Below, piece after piece: positions 34,637-42,864 of a stretch of 64,000 nt of DNA. Position 1 is the first letter of the stretch. Every line of letters begins with the position of its first letter. Below the pieces are notes generated by a model that did not search any database, was not told the origin of the DNA, and was given only the letters and a program-made list of their open reading frames with translations. The stretch comes from Kingella denitrificans ATCC 33394 (lineage in GTDB: Bacteria > Pseudomonadota > Gammaproteobacteria > Burkholderiales > Neisseriaceae). The translations under genes and the position numbers were made by a program. The stretch lies in NCBI RefSeq assembly GCF_000190695.1, contig NZ_GL870929.1, forward strand, positions 578,611-642,610, given 5' to 3'.

Positions 34637-35181
34637 TATTCTTCATCCTTCGGTAAGTGTTTGACAAGGTAAATGGCTTGCGCCAAGGAAAAAACAAGGG
34701 TCATGGGGAGATAACCCCACAGGCTGAACTGAACCCAAAATGCTTCGCGTTCCGCCGTGAACGGGTAGGCCACGGCCAGATTGACCGCGCCCAAGAAAAA
34801 GAAAAAAAACATCCATGCGAACGATATCTTGCGCCACACCTCATCGGGTAGCGTTACTTCTCCGCCCAGCAGCAGTTTCAGGCCGTTTTTGCCCATCAGC
34901 TGCATCACGCCGATGGCAGAAGCCATGGTCCACGGCAGGATGGTTTTTTTCAGCATGATGAAACTGCGGTCGTTCAGCCAGATGGTTAGCCCGCCGAACA
35001 CCACCACCAAAATCAGGCTGAGCCATTGCGTCGGCGCCAATTTTTTATGCACGGCGAAGGTATATACCGCCTGAATCACGCCTGTCACCACGGCCACGGT
35101 GGTGGCGGTAATCATGTTGCCGGTGATTTGGTAGGCAACGAAAAACAGGATGACGGCAATAAAATCGCTTAATATTTTCAT
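34636..35181 (-). CDS. yciB: inner-membrane protein YciB (septation protein A)
   Basis: The 181-residue product has about five or six membrane helices and the family elements DFIAVILFFVAYQ, GGLTIWLNDRSFIMLKKTILPW and AWMFFFFFLGAVNLAVAY, ending in a lysine-rich HLPKDEE. YciB affects cell envelope integrity and division in E. coli. I chose ATG 35181 (MKILSDF). It is the first gene of the yciB-yciI-bolA-parvulin run. Confidence 0.93.
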   Translation of the reverse strand: MKILSDFIAVILFFVAYQITGNMITATTVAVVTGVIQAVYTFAVHKKLAPTQWLSLILVVVFGGLTIWLNDRSFIMLKKTILPWTMASAIGVMQLMGKNGLKLLLGGEVTLPDEVWRKISFAWMFFFFFLGAVNLAVAYPFTAEREAFWVQFSLWGYLPMTLVFSLAQAIYLVKHLPKDEE

Positions 35182-35265
35182 AATTTTGGCAGCGTGTGTG
35201 TGAATAAAAGCCGTTATCATAGCAGCGCAAACGCAAACTGCCTACTTTTTCGCGCGGATTCTTGC

Positions 35266-35463
35266 CTACATAAGCAGTTCGACCAGCAGGTTTTTAAACA
35301 AAAATCCTGCAATGCCAAGCCCTAATACCAAAAACAAGATGAACATGCCGAATTTGCCGGCTTTGGATTCTTTGCCCAAATTGTAAATAATGAAACCCAG
35401 AAAAAGCACCAGTCCGGGAATGAAAATACGCAATGCCCACATGGAAAATTCTGCTTCGGTCAT
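35266..35463 (-). CDS. DUF2788 small membrane protein
   Basis: This 65-residue protein has two hydrophobic helices (about 10-27 and 38-57) joined by NLGKESKAGKFG, which is the DUF2788 pattern of betaproteobacteria. GGAGG lies 5 nt upstream of ATG 35463. Function is unknown. It is separated from metZ by a paired-DUS terminator, so it is probably transcribed on its own. Confidence 0.82.
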   Translation of the reverse strand: MTEAEFSMWALRIFIPGLVLFLGFIIYNLGKESKAGKFGMFILFLVLGLGIAGFLFKNLLVELLM

Positions 35464-35493
35464 GGTTTCCTCCACATCAATAAGTTGTTCGAA

Positions 35494-35541
35494 AAAAAGC
35501 AGCCTGCACTTTGAAAACGGCAAAGGTGCAGGCTGCTTTTT
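35494..35541. terminator. paired-DUS hairpin after metZ
   Basis: AAAAGCAGCCTGCAC and its complement flank a 16-nt loop with T run, 3 nt past the metZ stop. Confidence 0.83.
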
Positions 35542-35543
35542 CA

Positions 35544-36722
35544 TTATGCCTGACTGGCAGCCAATGCCTGCGCCAAATCGTTGATTAAGTCGTCCGCATA
35601 TTCCAAGCCTATGGCGATGCGAATCAGCCCTTCGCGGATACCGGCGGCCGTTTTGTCTTCGGGCGACATTCTGCCGTGCGTGGTCGTCCACGGGTGGGTG
35701 ATGGTGGAGCGCACATCGCCGAAATTGGCGGTTTTGGAGAAAATCTGCACGGCATCAATCACTTTCCAAGCAGCCTGCACGCCGCCTGCCACTTCAAACG
35801 CAATCACCATGCCGCCTGCGCTTTGCTGTTTGCGCACCAGTTCCGCCTGCGGATGGTCGGGCAGGCCGGCATAATGCACCGCTTGGATTGCAGGCTGCTT
35901 TTTCAGCCATTCGGCGATTTTTTGCGCACTGGCCGCCTGTTGCTGCGTCCGGACGAAAATTGTTTCCGTGCCGCTGAGCAGCAGCCACGCATTGAACGGC
36001 GACAAGCTCAAGCCCGCCGAATTGACATACAGCCCGATTTGTTTAATCAAATCCTCCCGGCCGCACACAATACCGCCCAACACGCGGCCGTGCCCGTCAA
36101 TAAATTTGGTGGCCGACTGAATCGACAAATCCGCGCCGAAATTCAAAGGCTGCTGCACGGCGGGCGAGCAGAAACAGTTGTCTACCGCCAGCAGCGCGCC
36201 GTTGTCGTGCGCCAGTTTGGCCAGTTTTTCCAAATCGGCCACTTCGTTCAGAGGATTGGACGGCGTTTCCAAGAACAGCATTTTGGTGTTGGGGCGGATG
36301 GCTTTTTCCCATTCGGACACATCGGTTTGCGATACGAAGGTAATTTCAATGCCGAAACGCGCGATATGGCCCGACAGCAATCCTGCGGTGGTACCGAACA
36401 GGCTGCGGCTGCTGACCAAATGGTCGCCCGCGCTCAAAAATGTCAGCAAAGCCGCCTGAATCGCCGCCATGCCGGTGGCCGTGGCAATGCCGGCCTCTGC
36501 ATTTTCCAGTGCTGCAATACGTTTTTGGAATGCCGCTATTGTGGGATTTGCCGTGCGCGAATAAGTGTAGCCCTCTTTGGTTTTGGCAAAGATGGCCGCC
36601 GCATCCGCCGCGCTGTCCGCCATAAAGCTGCTGGTCAGGAACAGGGCTTGTTGGTGTTCGTTAAACGGCGTTTGCTCTTTGCTGGCACGGATGGCAAGCG
36701 TTTGCGGATGTAGCTTCGACAT
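35544..36722 (-). CDS. metZ: O-succinylhomoserine sulfhydrylase
   Basis: MetZ makes homocysteine from O-succinylhomoserine and sulfide. The 392-residue PLP enzyme has FLTSSFMADSAADAA, GYTYSRTANPTI, the ATGMAAI turn and the PLP lysine in SIQSATKFIDGHGR. C-terminal RSTITHPWTTTHGRMS matches the MetZ subgroup more than cystathionine gamma-synthase. Start ATG 36722 gives the usual MSKLHPQTLAIR. A DUS is read as GVQAAWKVI. It is divergent from iscX. Confidence 0.93.
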   Translation of the reverse strand: MSKLHPQTLAIRASKEQTPFNEHQQALFLTSSFMADSAADAAAIFAKTKEGYTYSRTANPTIAAFQKRIAALENAEAGIATATGMAAIQAALLTFLSAGDHLVSSRSLFGTTAGLLSGHIARFGIEITFVSQTDVSEWEKAIRPNTKMLFLETPSNPLNEVADLEKLAKLAHDNGALLAVDNCFCSPAVQQPLNFGADLSIQSATKFIDGHGRVLGGIVCGREDLIKQIGLYVNSAGLSLSPFNAWLLLSGTETIFVRTQQQAASAQKIAEWLKKQPAIQAVHYAGLPDHPQAELVRKQQSAGGMVIAFEVAGGVQAAWKVIDAVQIFSKTANFGDVRSTITHPWTTTHGRMSPEDKTAAGIREGLIRIAIGLEYADDLINDLAQALAASQA

Positions 36723-36768
36723 ACGGATTCCTTTAATCGGTTTACATGGGAAAGCGCTATTTTGCGCC

Positions 36769-36797
36769 TTTTCAGACACGGTTTCAATGCTTATAAT
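36769..36797 (+). promoter_or_regulatory. sigma70-like promoter for iscX
   Basis: TTTTCA (36769-36774) and TATAAT (36792-36797) are spaced by 17 nt, with the ATG 34 nt downstream. The -10 box is perfect; the -35 box matches at four of six positions. Confidence 0.55.
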
Positions 36798-36831
36798 GCC
36801 AAGTTTCTCAGACCATCAGCAAGGAAACACC

Positions 36832-37029
36832 ATGAAATGGACCGACACCCAGCGCATCGGCGAAGAATTGTTCGACACGCACGGCGACAGCATCGACCCG
36901 AAAACGCTGCGCTTTACCCAACTGCGCGATTTGGTCTTGGCGCTGCCCGATTTTGACGACGACCCTGCCCGCTGTGGCGAGAAAATCTTGGAAGCCATCC
37001 AGCAGGTGTGGATTAGCGAAGCCGAATAA
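36832..37029 (+). CDS. iscX: Fe-S cluster assembly protein IscX
   Basis: The 65-residue acidic protein matches IscX (YfhJ): MKWTDTQRIGEELFDTHGDSIDPKTLRFTQLRDLVLALPDF and a C-terminal KILEAIQQVWISE. IscX binds iron and the cysteine desulfurase IscS and tunes Fe-S synthesis. It has an AAGGAAAC ribosome site and its own promoter and stands outside any isc operon in this window. Confidence 0.92.
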   Translation: MKWTDTQRIGEELFDTHGDSIDPKTLRFTQLRDLVLALPDFDDDPARCGEKILEAIQQVWISEAE

Positions 37030-37137
37030 ACCGCCGCTTCTGTTTGGAACAAACGTTTGATAATTTTTGTAAATTTTCGCGAAATTGCCATGATTAACCT
37101 TTAATTTCAAAAGGGAATATGATAAATTTCGCAATTG

Positions 37138-37154
37138 GTGCCCGTCATGGGCAC
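37138..37154. promoter_or_regulatory. GTGCCC hairpin in the pbpG leader
   Basis: GTGCCC and GGGCAC pair around a GTCAT loop, followed by GGATTTATTTT. It may weakly terminate iscX or fold in the pbpG leader. The 110 nt before it are AT-rich with a TTTTCGCGAAA palindrome near 37073. Confidence 0.4.
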
Positions 37155-37197
37155 GGATTTATTTTGTCTTAAATTCAATTTCTAAGTGGTTTTATTG

Positions 37198-38139
37198 ATG
37201 ACTTTATTACAGCATACCAAACAAATCTGCACGGGATTGGTCTTTAGTTTCGGCCTTGTTTCATCCGCCTTTGCCTACGATTCCGAAGACGTATTGGGCG
37301 ATTTCCTGCAACAAAACTTTCCCGGCCAGTTCACCACCGTCCCTGCAGCCAACAATCACGCCGCACCCGCCGCGCAGCAACAGCCGGCTTATGCCGCCCC
37401 CCTGCTCAACGCGCAGGCTGCCGCCATCATGAATGCCAACACCGGCCAAATCCTGTTCCAAAAAAATATGAATAGCGTACGCTCCATTGCTTCCATCTCC
37501 AAACTGATGGCAGCCATGGTGGTTTTGGATGCGCGTTTGGACATGGGCCAGACCATCACCATTACCGAAGCGGAAATCGACCGCCTGAAAGGCACCGGCA
37601 GCCGTTTGAGCATCGGCACAGAGCTGACACGCACTCAGCTGCTGCACTTGGGTCTGATGAGCAGCGAAAACCGCGCCATCCACGCTTTGGCGCGCACTTA
37701 TCCCGGCGGCATGAGCGCGTTCGTTCAGGCCATGAATGCCAAAGCGCAAAGTTTGGGCATGCGCCACACCCGTTTTTATGAACCTACCGGTTTGGATCCG
37801 CGCAACGTATCCACCGCATCCGACCTGCTCCTGATGGCGCAGGCTGCCGACCGTTATCCGCAAATCCGCCAATTCAGCACGGCCAAAAGCGGTCAGGTAT
37901 ATACCAGCGCGGGACGTGTTCAGCAGTATCAAAACAGCAATGCTTTGGTGCGCGAAGGCCGCTGGAACATCAGCGTGCAGAAAACAGGCTATATTCGCGA
38001 AGCCGGCCGCTCCATGGTGCTGAAAACACAAATGGGCCGCGACCCGATTATTATGGTGGTGCTGGGCTCGTCCACATCCACCACGCGCGTGAACGATGCG
38101 CGCACGTTGGGCAGCATGGTATCGCAATATCCGCTGTAA
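37198..38139 (+). CDS. pbpG: D-alanyl-D-alanine endopeptidase (PBP7-like)
   Basis: PBP7-type enzymes cut peptidoglycan cross-links in the periplasm. The 313-residue product has a signal peptide (cleavage near SSAFA), an Ala/Gln-rich linker (45-70), then the penicillin-binding motifs SISK (99-102), SEN (156-158) and KTG (262-264). These are the active-site serine, second motif and KTG triad. ATG 37198 is preferred to an upstream GTG because it gives a normal signal peptide. The protein is standard size for class C PBP7. Confidence 0.94.
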   Translation: MTLLQHTKQICTGLVFSFGLVSSAFAYDSEDVLGDFLQQNFPGQFTTVPAANNHAAPAAQQQPAYAAPLLNAQAAAIMNANTGQILFQKNMNSVRSIASISKLMAAMVVLDARLDMGQTITITEAEIDRLKGTGSRLSIGTELTRTQLLHLGLMSSENRAIHALARTYPGGMSAFVQAMNAKAQSLGMRHTRFYEPTGLDPRNVSTASDLLLMAQAADRYPQIRQFSTAKSGQVYTSAGRVQQYQNSNALVREGRWNISVQKTGYIREAGRSMVLKTQMGRDPIIMVVLGSSTSTTRVNDARTLGSMVSQYPL

Positions 38140-38151
38140 ACCGCACATGAC

Positions 38152-38194
38152 AAAAGCAGCCTGCACTTCGGAAATCAAGGTGCAGGCTGCTTTT
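38152..38194. terminator. paired-DUS hairpin after pbpG
   Basis: AAAAGCAGCCTGCAC and its complement form a 15-bp stem with a T run, 12 nt past the pbpG stop. Confidence 0.85.
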
Positions 38195-38239
38195 TCTATA
38201 TTTCCGTTTCGCCGATAAAATATACTGCAAAGGTCAAAC

Positions 38240-38347
38240 TATAGTGGATTAAAATAAAAATGAGACAAGGCGGCGAGCCGCAAGGCGTACAAATTAAGTA
38301 CGTCAAGGCGAGCCAACACCGTATCATTGCAATTTTAATCCACTATA
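38240..38347. repeat. Correia-type repeat (CREE-like MITE), copy 2
   Basis: This 108-bp element starts TATAGTGGATTAAAAT and ends ATTTTAATCCACTATA, with inner arms GGCGGCGAGCCGC and GGCGAGCCAACACC. Relative to copy 1 it is inverted. It lies between two DUS hairpins in the convergent gap between pbpG and pncB. Confidence 0.88.
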
Positions 38348-38352
38348 AATAC

Positions 38353-38397
38353 AAAAGCAGCCTGCACGCCCCAATGTCAAACGTGCAGGCTGCTTTT
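38353..38397. terminator. paired-DUS hairpin after pncB
   Basis: AAAAGCAGCCTGCAC and its complement flank a 15-nt loop, 12 nt past the pncB stop and 6 nt from the Correia element. Confidence 0.84.
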
Positions 38398-38408
38398 TTG
38401 CATGCCGA

Positions 38409-39608
38409 TTAAGCAGAGGTTTCGATTTGGAACACCTGCCGCAAATACGCCAAAAACGTATCGTTGTCCGTGATGGTTTTACCGGGCGTGTCCGAAATTT
38501 TGGCCACCGACTGCCCGTTGCATTCCACCAGTTTCAGCACGATATTCAGCGGCTCGTGCCCCATATCGTTGGTCAGGTTCGTGCCGATGCCGAAGCTGGT
38601 TTTGAAGCGGTCTTTGAAATATTGGTGCAAATCCCACGCGCGCTGCAAATCCAAGCCGTCCGAGAAGGTGAGCATTTTGGTGCGGCTGTCGATTTTCAGT
38701 TTTTGGTAATGGCGGTATGCCTTGTCGCCCCACACATAAGGGTCGCCGCTGTCGTGGCGCAGGCCGTCGAACAGTTTGGCGAAATACAGGTCGAAATCGC
38801 GCAAGAAGGCATCCATGCCCACCACATCGGTCAGCGCAATGCCCAAATCGCCGCGGTATTCGTGCACCCACGCTTCCAAAGCGGCTTTTTGGAAATCGCG
38901 CAAACGCACGTCCAGCGCCTGAAAAGCCTGCAAAAATTCGTGCGCCATCGTGCCAATCGGCGTGAGGTTGAGTTTTTTCGCCAAATACACATTGCTGGTG
39001 CCGCGAAACACATCGGGTGCCGCTTGGGCAAATGCTTTCACCACATGCTCCTGCCATGCCAACGTGTAACGGCGGCGCGTACCGAAATCGGAAACCAGAA
39101 ACGGCGGGTCGCCGGCCTGCTGCTGCCGGTCGTATGACTGAATCAACGCTACTTTTTCCTGCAAACGGCGTTCGCCTTCCACCAACACTTCCGGCGTTTC
39201 CAAGCGGCGGAAATACAGCTCGTTCACAATCGACAGGATGTAAATTTCGAAGAACATCGCCTGTATCATCGGGCCTTCGACACGGATGTGCAGCCTGCCC
39301 GTGTCATCGGGGCGGACGCTGACAAAGCGGCGTTTGAGCTGAAACAGTTCCAGATAATCGACAAAATCGCTCTTGATAAAGCGCAGGCTGCGCAGATACG
39401 ATAATTCGTCCGGTGTAAAGCGCAGTTGGCACAAGGCGTCGATTTCCCGTTCGAAATCGGCCTGAATGTCCGCCAGCGGATACACGGTGGTGGCGTTGCG
39501 GCAGCGGAATTCGTACACGCTGTGCGTTTCGGGGAACTGGTGCAGCACCACTTGCAGCATGGTGAATTTATATAAATCGGTGTCCAGCAGTGAGCGGATA
39601 ATGGCCAT
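38409..39608 (-). CDS. pncB: nicotinate phosphoribosyltransferase
   Basis: PncB converts nicotinate to NaMN, the entry step of NAD salvage. The 399-residue product has SLLDTDLYKFTMLQVV at the N-terminus, RVEGPMIQAMFFEIYIL, SDFGTRRRYTLAWQEHVV, GTSNVYLAKKLNLTPIGTMAHEF, and the substrate site LRHDSGDPYVWG. I chose ATG 39608 because GGAG precedes it and the MAIIRSLLDTDLYK start is the family one. pnuC, which imports a related precursor, is 5 kb away. Confidence 0.95.
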   Translation of the reverse strand: MAIIRSLLDTDLYKFTMLQVVLHQFPETHSVYEFRCRNATTVYPLADIQADFEREIDALCQLRFTPDELSYLRSLRFIKSDFVDYLELFQLKRRFVSVRPDDTGRLHIRVEGPMIQAMFFEIYILSIVNELYFRRLETPEVLVEGERRLQEKVALIQSYDRQQQAGDPPFLVSDFGTRRRYTLAWQEHVVKAFAQAAPDVFRGTSNVYLAKKLNLTPIGTMAHEFLQAFQALDVRLRDFQKAALEAWVHEYRGDLGIALTDVVGMDAFLRDFDLYFAKLFDGLRHDSGDPYVWGDKAYRHYQKLKIDSRTKMLTFSDGLDLQRAWDLHQYFKDRFKTSFGIGTNLTNDMGHEPLNIVLKLVECNGQSVAKISDTPGKTITDNDTFLAYLRQVFQIETSA

Positions 39609-39745
39609 GGCGTTGTCTCCGTTAAGATGGAACGGGCATTGTAAACGATATTGCGCCGTTTTTGCATGAAAATTCAAGTGCAGGCTGCCTGCATGGGCTA
39701 TATAATACAGGTAAATTTTGGCTAGATTTTGTAAGGACAGGATTC

Positions 39746-40642
39746 ATGAACCCCGCACCTGACTCAAGCACCAAACCCACCCGTTTGCGCTACCGTGCGC
39801 TGGCCTATTGGCGGCTGATGCGCGCCGACAAGCCCATCGGCACGCTGCTGCTGCTTTACCCCACACTGTGGGCGATATGGATTGCCACCAAAGGCCAGCC
39901 GGAATGGCCGGACGTGCTGGCCTTCGCTTTGGGCACTTTTTTCATGCGTAGTGCAGGCTGCATTATCAACGACTGGGCCGACAAAGACTTCGACAGCCGC
40001 GTTGCCCGCACCAAAGACCGCCCCATGGCCACCGGCGAAATCACCCCGCGGCAGGCACGCAGGTTATTGATTGTTTTGTGCATCCTCGCCGCCCTCTGCC
40101 TGATTCCGTTTTCATGGCAGACATGGCTCATGTCGCTGCCCGCCCTGGCGCTGGCCGGCACTTATCCCTTTGCCAAACGCTGGTTCCCCATCCCGCAGCT
40201 TTATTTGGGGCTGGCATTTTCCTGGGGCATGCTGATGGCGTTTGTCGCCCTGCAAAACGACGTCCCCGAAGTGGCGTGGTGGCTTTATGCCGCCAACCTG
40301 TTCTGGACGCTGGCCTACGACACCGCCTATGCCATGGCCGACAAACCCGACGATTTGAAAATCGGCATCAAAACCTCCGCCATCACCTTTGGCGACTGGG
40401 ACGCGGAAATGGTGCTGCTGGCGCATTTCACGTTCGACATCCTCATGCTCAAAGTGGGCTGGCTCATCGGCGCGACCTGGGTTTTCTGGACCATCTGGGT
40501 GCTGGTGCTGTATTGGCAATGGAGGCAATACACCCGCCTGTTCACACGCGACCGTGATACCTGCCTGCAAGTCTTCCTGGACAACAATAAAATCGGCGCA
40601 GCATGGCTGGCGGCGCTGGCGGCACATTTTGCCTATTTCTGA
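39746..40642 (+). CDS. ubiA: 4-hydroxybenzoate octaprenyltransferase
   Basis: UbiA attaches the polyprenyl chain to 4-hydroxybenzoate in ubiquinone synthesis at the inner membrane. The 298-residue product has LMRADKPIGTLLLLYPT, the first aspartate motif NDWADKDFDSRVARTKDRP and the second DTAYAMADKPDDLKIGIKT, within about eight helices. The ATG follows AAGGAC. A DUS is read as RSAGCI next to the first motif. It is divergent from pncB, and a chorismatase-like gene further on could make its substrate (speculative). Confidence 0.95.
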   Translation: MNPAPDSSTKPTRLRYRALAYWRLMRADKPIGTLLLLYPTLWAIWIATKGQPEWPDVLAFALGTFFMRSAGCIINDWADKDFDSRVARTKDRPMATGEITPRQARRLLIVLCILAALCLIPFSWQTWLMSLPALALAGTYPFAKRWFPIPQLYLGLAFSWGMLMAFVALQNDVPEVAWWLYAANLFWTLAYDTAYAMADKPDDLKIGIKTSAITFGDWDAEMVLLAHFTFDILMLKVGWLIGATWVFWTIWVLVLYWQWRQYTRLFTRDRDTCLQVFLDNNKIGAAWLAALAAHFAYF

Positions 40643-40666
40643 TATTTTGCGATTCTGACAACCCCA

Positions 40667-40709
40667 AAAAGCAGCCTGCACCTTCGTTTTCCCAAGTGCA
40701 GGCTGCTTT
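40667..40709. terminator. paired-DUS hairpin between ubiA and dusB
   Basis: AAAAGCAGCCTGCAC and its complement flank a 14-nt loop. The hairpin lies 25 nt past ubiA and 20 nt before dusB, both on the plus strand. Confidence 0.8.
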
Positions 40710-40728
40710 CCCACACCGAAAAACGCCA

Positions 40729-41739
40729 ATGACACACCCCCTGCTCCCCTTTTCCCTGCCGCACACGCCGCTCGCCCTCGCCCCCATGGCCGGCATCACC
40801 GACAACCCCACCCGCCGCACCGCACGGCAATGGGGCGCAGATTGGACCGTGAGCGAAATGCTCTCCAGCGACCCCGGCCTGCAACACACCCAAAAAAGCC
40901 GCAACCGCCGTAACCACGAAGGCGAAGACGGCGTTATCGTGGTGCAGATTGCCGGCAGCGACCCCGAACAAATGGCGCACGCCGCGCGGCACAACGCCGA
41001 ACACGGCGCGCAAATCATCGACATCAACATGGGCTGCCCCGTCAAAAAAGTGTGCAACGTGCTGGCCGGTAGCGCATTGCTGCAAAACGAACCGCTGGTC
41101 GAACGCATCCTGCACGCCGTCGTCCGAAACGCAGGCGTGCCCGTCACCCTGAAAACGCGGCTCGGCTGGGACGACGAACACCGCAACATCCTCACCATCG
41201 CCAAAATGGCGGAACAGGCAGGCATTGCCGCATTGGCTATCCACGGCCGCACGCGCACGCAAATGTATCAGGGCAACGCGGAATACGACCTTATCGCCCA
41301 AGTCAAACACACTGTGTCCCTGCCCGTTTGGGTGAACGGCGACATCGACAGCCCGCAAAAAGCCGCCCGCGTGTTGCAGCAGACACAGGCCGACGGCGTG
41401 ATGGTCGGACGCGCTGCGCAAGGCCAGCCGTGGATTTTCCGCGACATCGCCCAATTCCTGCAACACGGCCGCATTCCCGAAGCACCCGTGTTTGACGAAG
41501 CCGCCGACACCGTGCTGGCACACATTGCCGCGCTGCACCGCTTTTACGGCGACACCGCCGGCACCCGCATTGCCCGCAAGCACATCGCCTGGTATCTGCG
41601 CCGCCTGGCCGACGGCGAAAGCTGCCGCAAACACATCAACCAAATCGGCAATGCGGCCGAGCAATACGACACGCTGGCGCAATTCCTGCAACGGCAGAAA
41701 GCGCTTTACACGCACTGGCCGCGCGATTACGCATCGTAA
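40729..41739 (+). CDS. dusB: tRNA-dihydrouridine synthase B
   Basis: The 336-residue FMN enzyme reduces uridines in tRNA D-loops. It has LALAPMAGITDNPTRR, the flavin site VVQIAGSDPEQMAHAA, DINMGCPVKKVCN with the catalytic Cys, and the C-terminal ARKHIAWYLR helix typical of DusB/DusC-like members. Start ATG 40729 is fixed by the family MTHPLLPF-type N-terminus. It has no adjacent fis gene, unlike the enterobacterial dusB-fis operon. Confidence 0.9.
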   Translation: MTHPLLPFSLPHTPLALAPMAGITDNPTRRTARQWGADWTVSEMLSSDPGLQHTQKSRNRRNHEGEDGVIVVQIAGSDPEQMAHAARHNAEHGAQIIDINMGCPVKKVCNVLAGSALLQNEPLVERILHAVVRNAGVPVTLKTRLGWDDEHRNILTIAKMAEQAGIAALAIHGRTRTQMYQGNAEYDLIAQVKHTVSLPVWVNGDIDSPQKAARVLQQTQADGVMVGRAAQGQPWIFRDIAQFLQHGRIPEAPVFDEAADTVLAHIAALHRFYGDTAGTRIARKHIAWYLRRLADGESCRKHINQIGNAAEQYDTLAQFLQRQKALYTHWPRDYAS

Positions 41740-41814
41740 AACGTGCAGGCTGCTTTTGAAGTGCGGAAAAAATCGGCAAAAAGCAGCCTGCATACACCAA
41801 CACAGGAACAACCC

Positions 41815-42660
41815 ATGTTTACCACATACGATTTACGTCATTTCCTAGAAGGCTTGGCCATCCTGTTCGCAATCGGCTATTGGGGCACCATGCTGCTGTT
41901 GCTTTGGTTTCTCGTCCGCTTCGCCTACAAAAAGCCCAAACGGAACGCCGGTAAAATCCTTTCAGGCAGCCTAACCGCCGCCGTTATCCTGCTGCTGTTT
42001 GTTTGGATTATTCCCAAACAATTCGGCCCGAGCAAAGAAGAAATACAGGCACAAGAAGAATGGGACAGAAAATATAAAGAAGCCGAAGCCGTATTTAACG
42101 AACAATGCAAAACGGCGGGGGAAAAGATTTACCGAACGGTGGACAATGTGGAAGGGATTATGCTGTTGAAGGTAGTAGCTGAGAGTACCGTTTCGGTAGA
42201 TGCCCAAAATAAAGATCCAATGTGGGACAATGCGACTTTACAGACCAGCGAAGGAAAGGAATTCATTGCCGAATTTCTAGGATTTTATGGCAGTAAGAGA
42301 TACCACTATGTGGATGTCCTGCAACCCAACCATTCCGATATTATTCGGTATTCAGGCAAAGATTTTCCGCTCAACCAAACACTTAACCCTAGACACCCCG
42401 CCCGTTATGCAGTAACGTTCGAAAACAATGTCGATCCCAAGCTGCGCAGGCACTGGGTGGCAGGTGCGACCATACAGATTATCGACCGCCAAACTAACGA
42501 AGTGATTGCCGAAAAGACCATCTATGCCTTTGAAAAAGGCTTGGGTAGCACGGGTGGGGCAAGAATGCCGTGGGCATTTGCCGTCAGGTGTGCCAATCAA
42601 GAATTTTCCAATAGACATCCGATAACCAGTTTTTTAACCAAAGTAGTAAAACCCAAATAG
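41815..42660 (+). CDS. 2-TM membrane protein of unknown function, accessory patch
   Basis: The 281-residue product has two N-terminal membrane helices (about 12-34 and 50-66) and a long soluble domain with no domain I recognise; the end FSNRHPITSFLTKVVKPK is basic. It starts after a DUS and ACAGGAACA. It is followed after 10 nt by a short truncated frame (42671). The pairing of a membrane protein with a truncated secreted-type protein recurs at 42865/43511, which may suggest immunity-like or partner proteins, but I have no homolog to prove it. Confidence 0.65.
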   Translation: MFTTYDLRHFLEGLAILFAIGYWGTMLLLLWFLVRFAYKKPKRNAGKILSGSLTAAVILLLFVWIIPKQFGPSKEEIQAQEEWDRKYKEAEAVFNEQCKTAGEKIYRTVDNVEGIMLLKVVAESTVSVDAQNKDPMWDNATLQTSEGKEFIAEFLGFYGSKRYHYVDVLQPNHSDIIRYSGKDFPLNQTLNPRHPARYAVTFENNVDPKLRRHWVAGATIQIIDRQTNEVIAEKTIYAFEKGLGSTGGARMPWAFAVRCANQEFSNRHPITSFLTKVVKPK

Positions 42661-42670
42661 GAGACTAAAA

Positions 42671-42784
42671 ATGTCAAACACTGATACCCAAAACACCAAT
42701 ATCCCAAATGCGGCAACCCTTTTGGAGTTTGCCAGTGTGCAGCGAGCCGCCCGCCGCCCCCAATATCCCGCCCAGACAGCCTGA
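42671..42784 (+). pseudogene. truncated N-terminal fragment of a larger protein (effector-like?)
   Basis: This 37-codon frame has a good ribosome site (GGAG 8 nt upstream) and reads MSNTDTQNTNIPNAATLLEF and on to QRAARRPQYPAQTA before TGA. The IPNAATLLEFA pattern is one I associate with N-termini of large neisserial lipase/alpha-hydrolase-like secreted proteins (memory only). The stop falls inside a DUS-like site, AGACAGCCTGAA (42774-42785), so the body may have been lost by recombination at a DUS. It could also be a genuine tiny protein. Confidence 0.5.
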
Positions 42785-42845
42785 AAAACCGTTTGCCCGT
42801 GCAGGCTGCTTTTCAGGCTGCTTTATTTTGCAGGCAACCTGCACT
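42774..42845. repeat. cluster of mixed-dialect DUS
   Basis: Within about 70 bp lie AGACAGCCTGAA (one mismatch from the Kingella kingae-type AGGCAGCCTGAA), a local GTGCAGGCTGCTTTT (42799-42813), TTCAGGCTGCTT, whose complement mixes both dialects, and a GCAGGCAACCTGCAC partner. No other spot in this half of the window mixes dialects this densely. Confidence 0.6.
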
Positions 42846-42864
42846 TTTAAACTGAAAGGCAACC

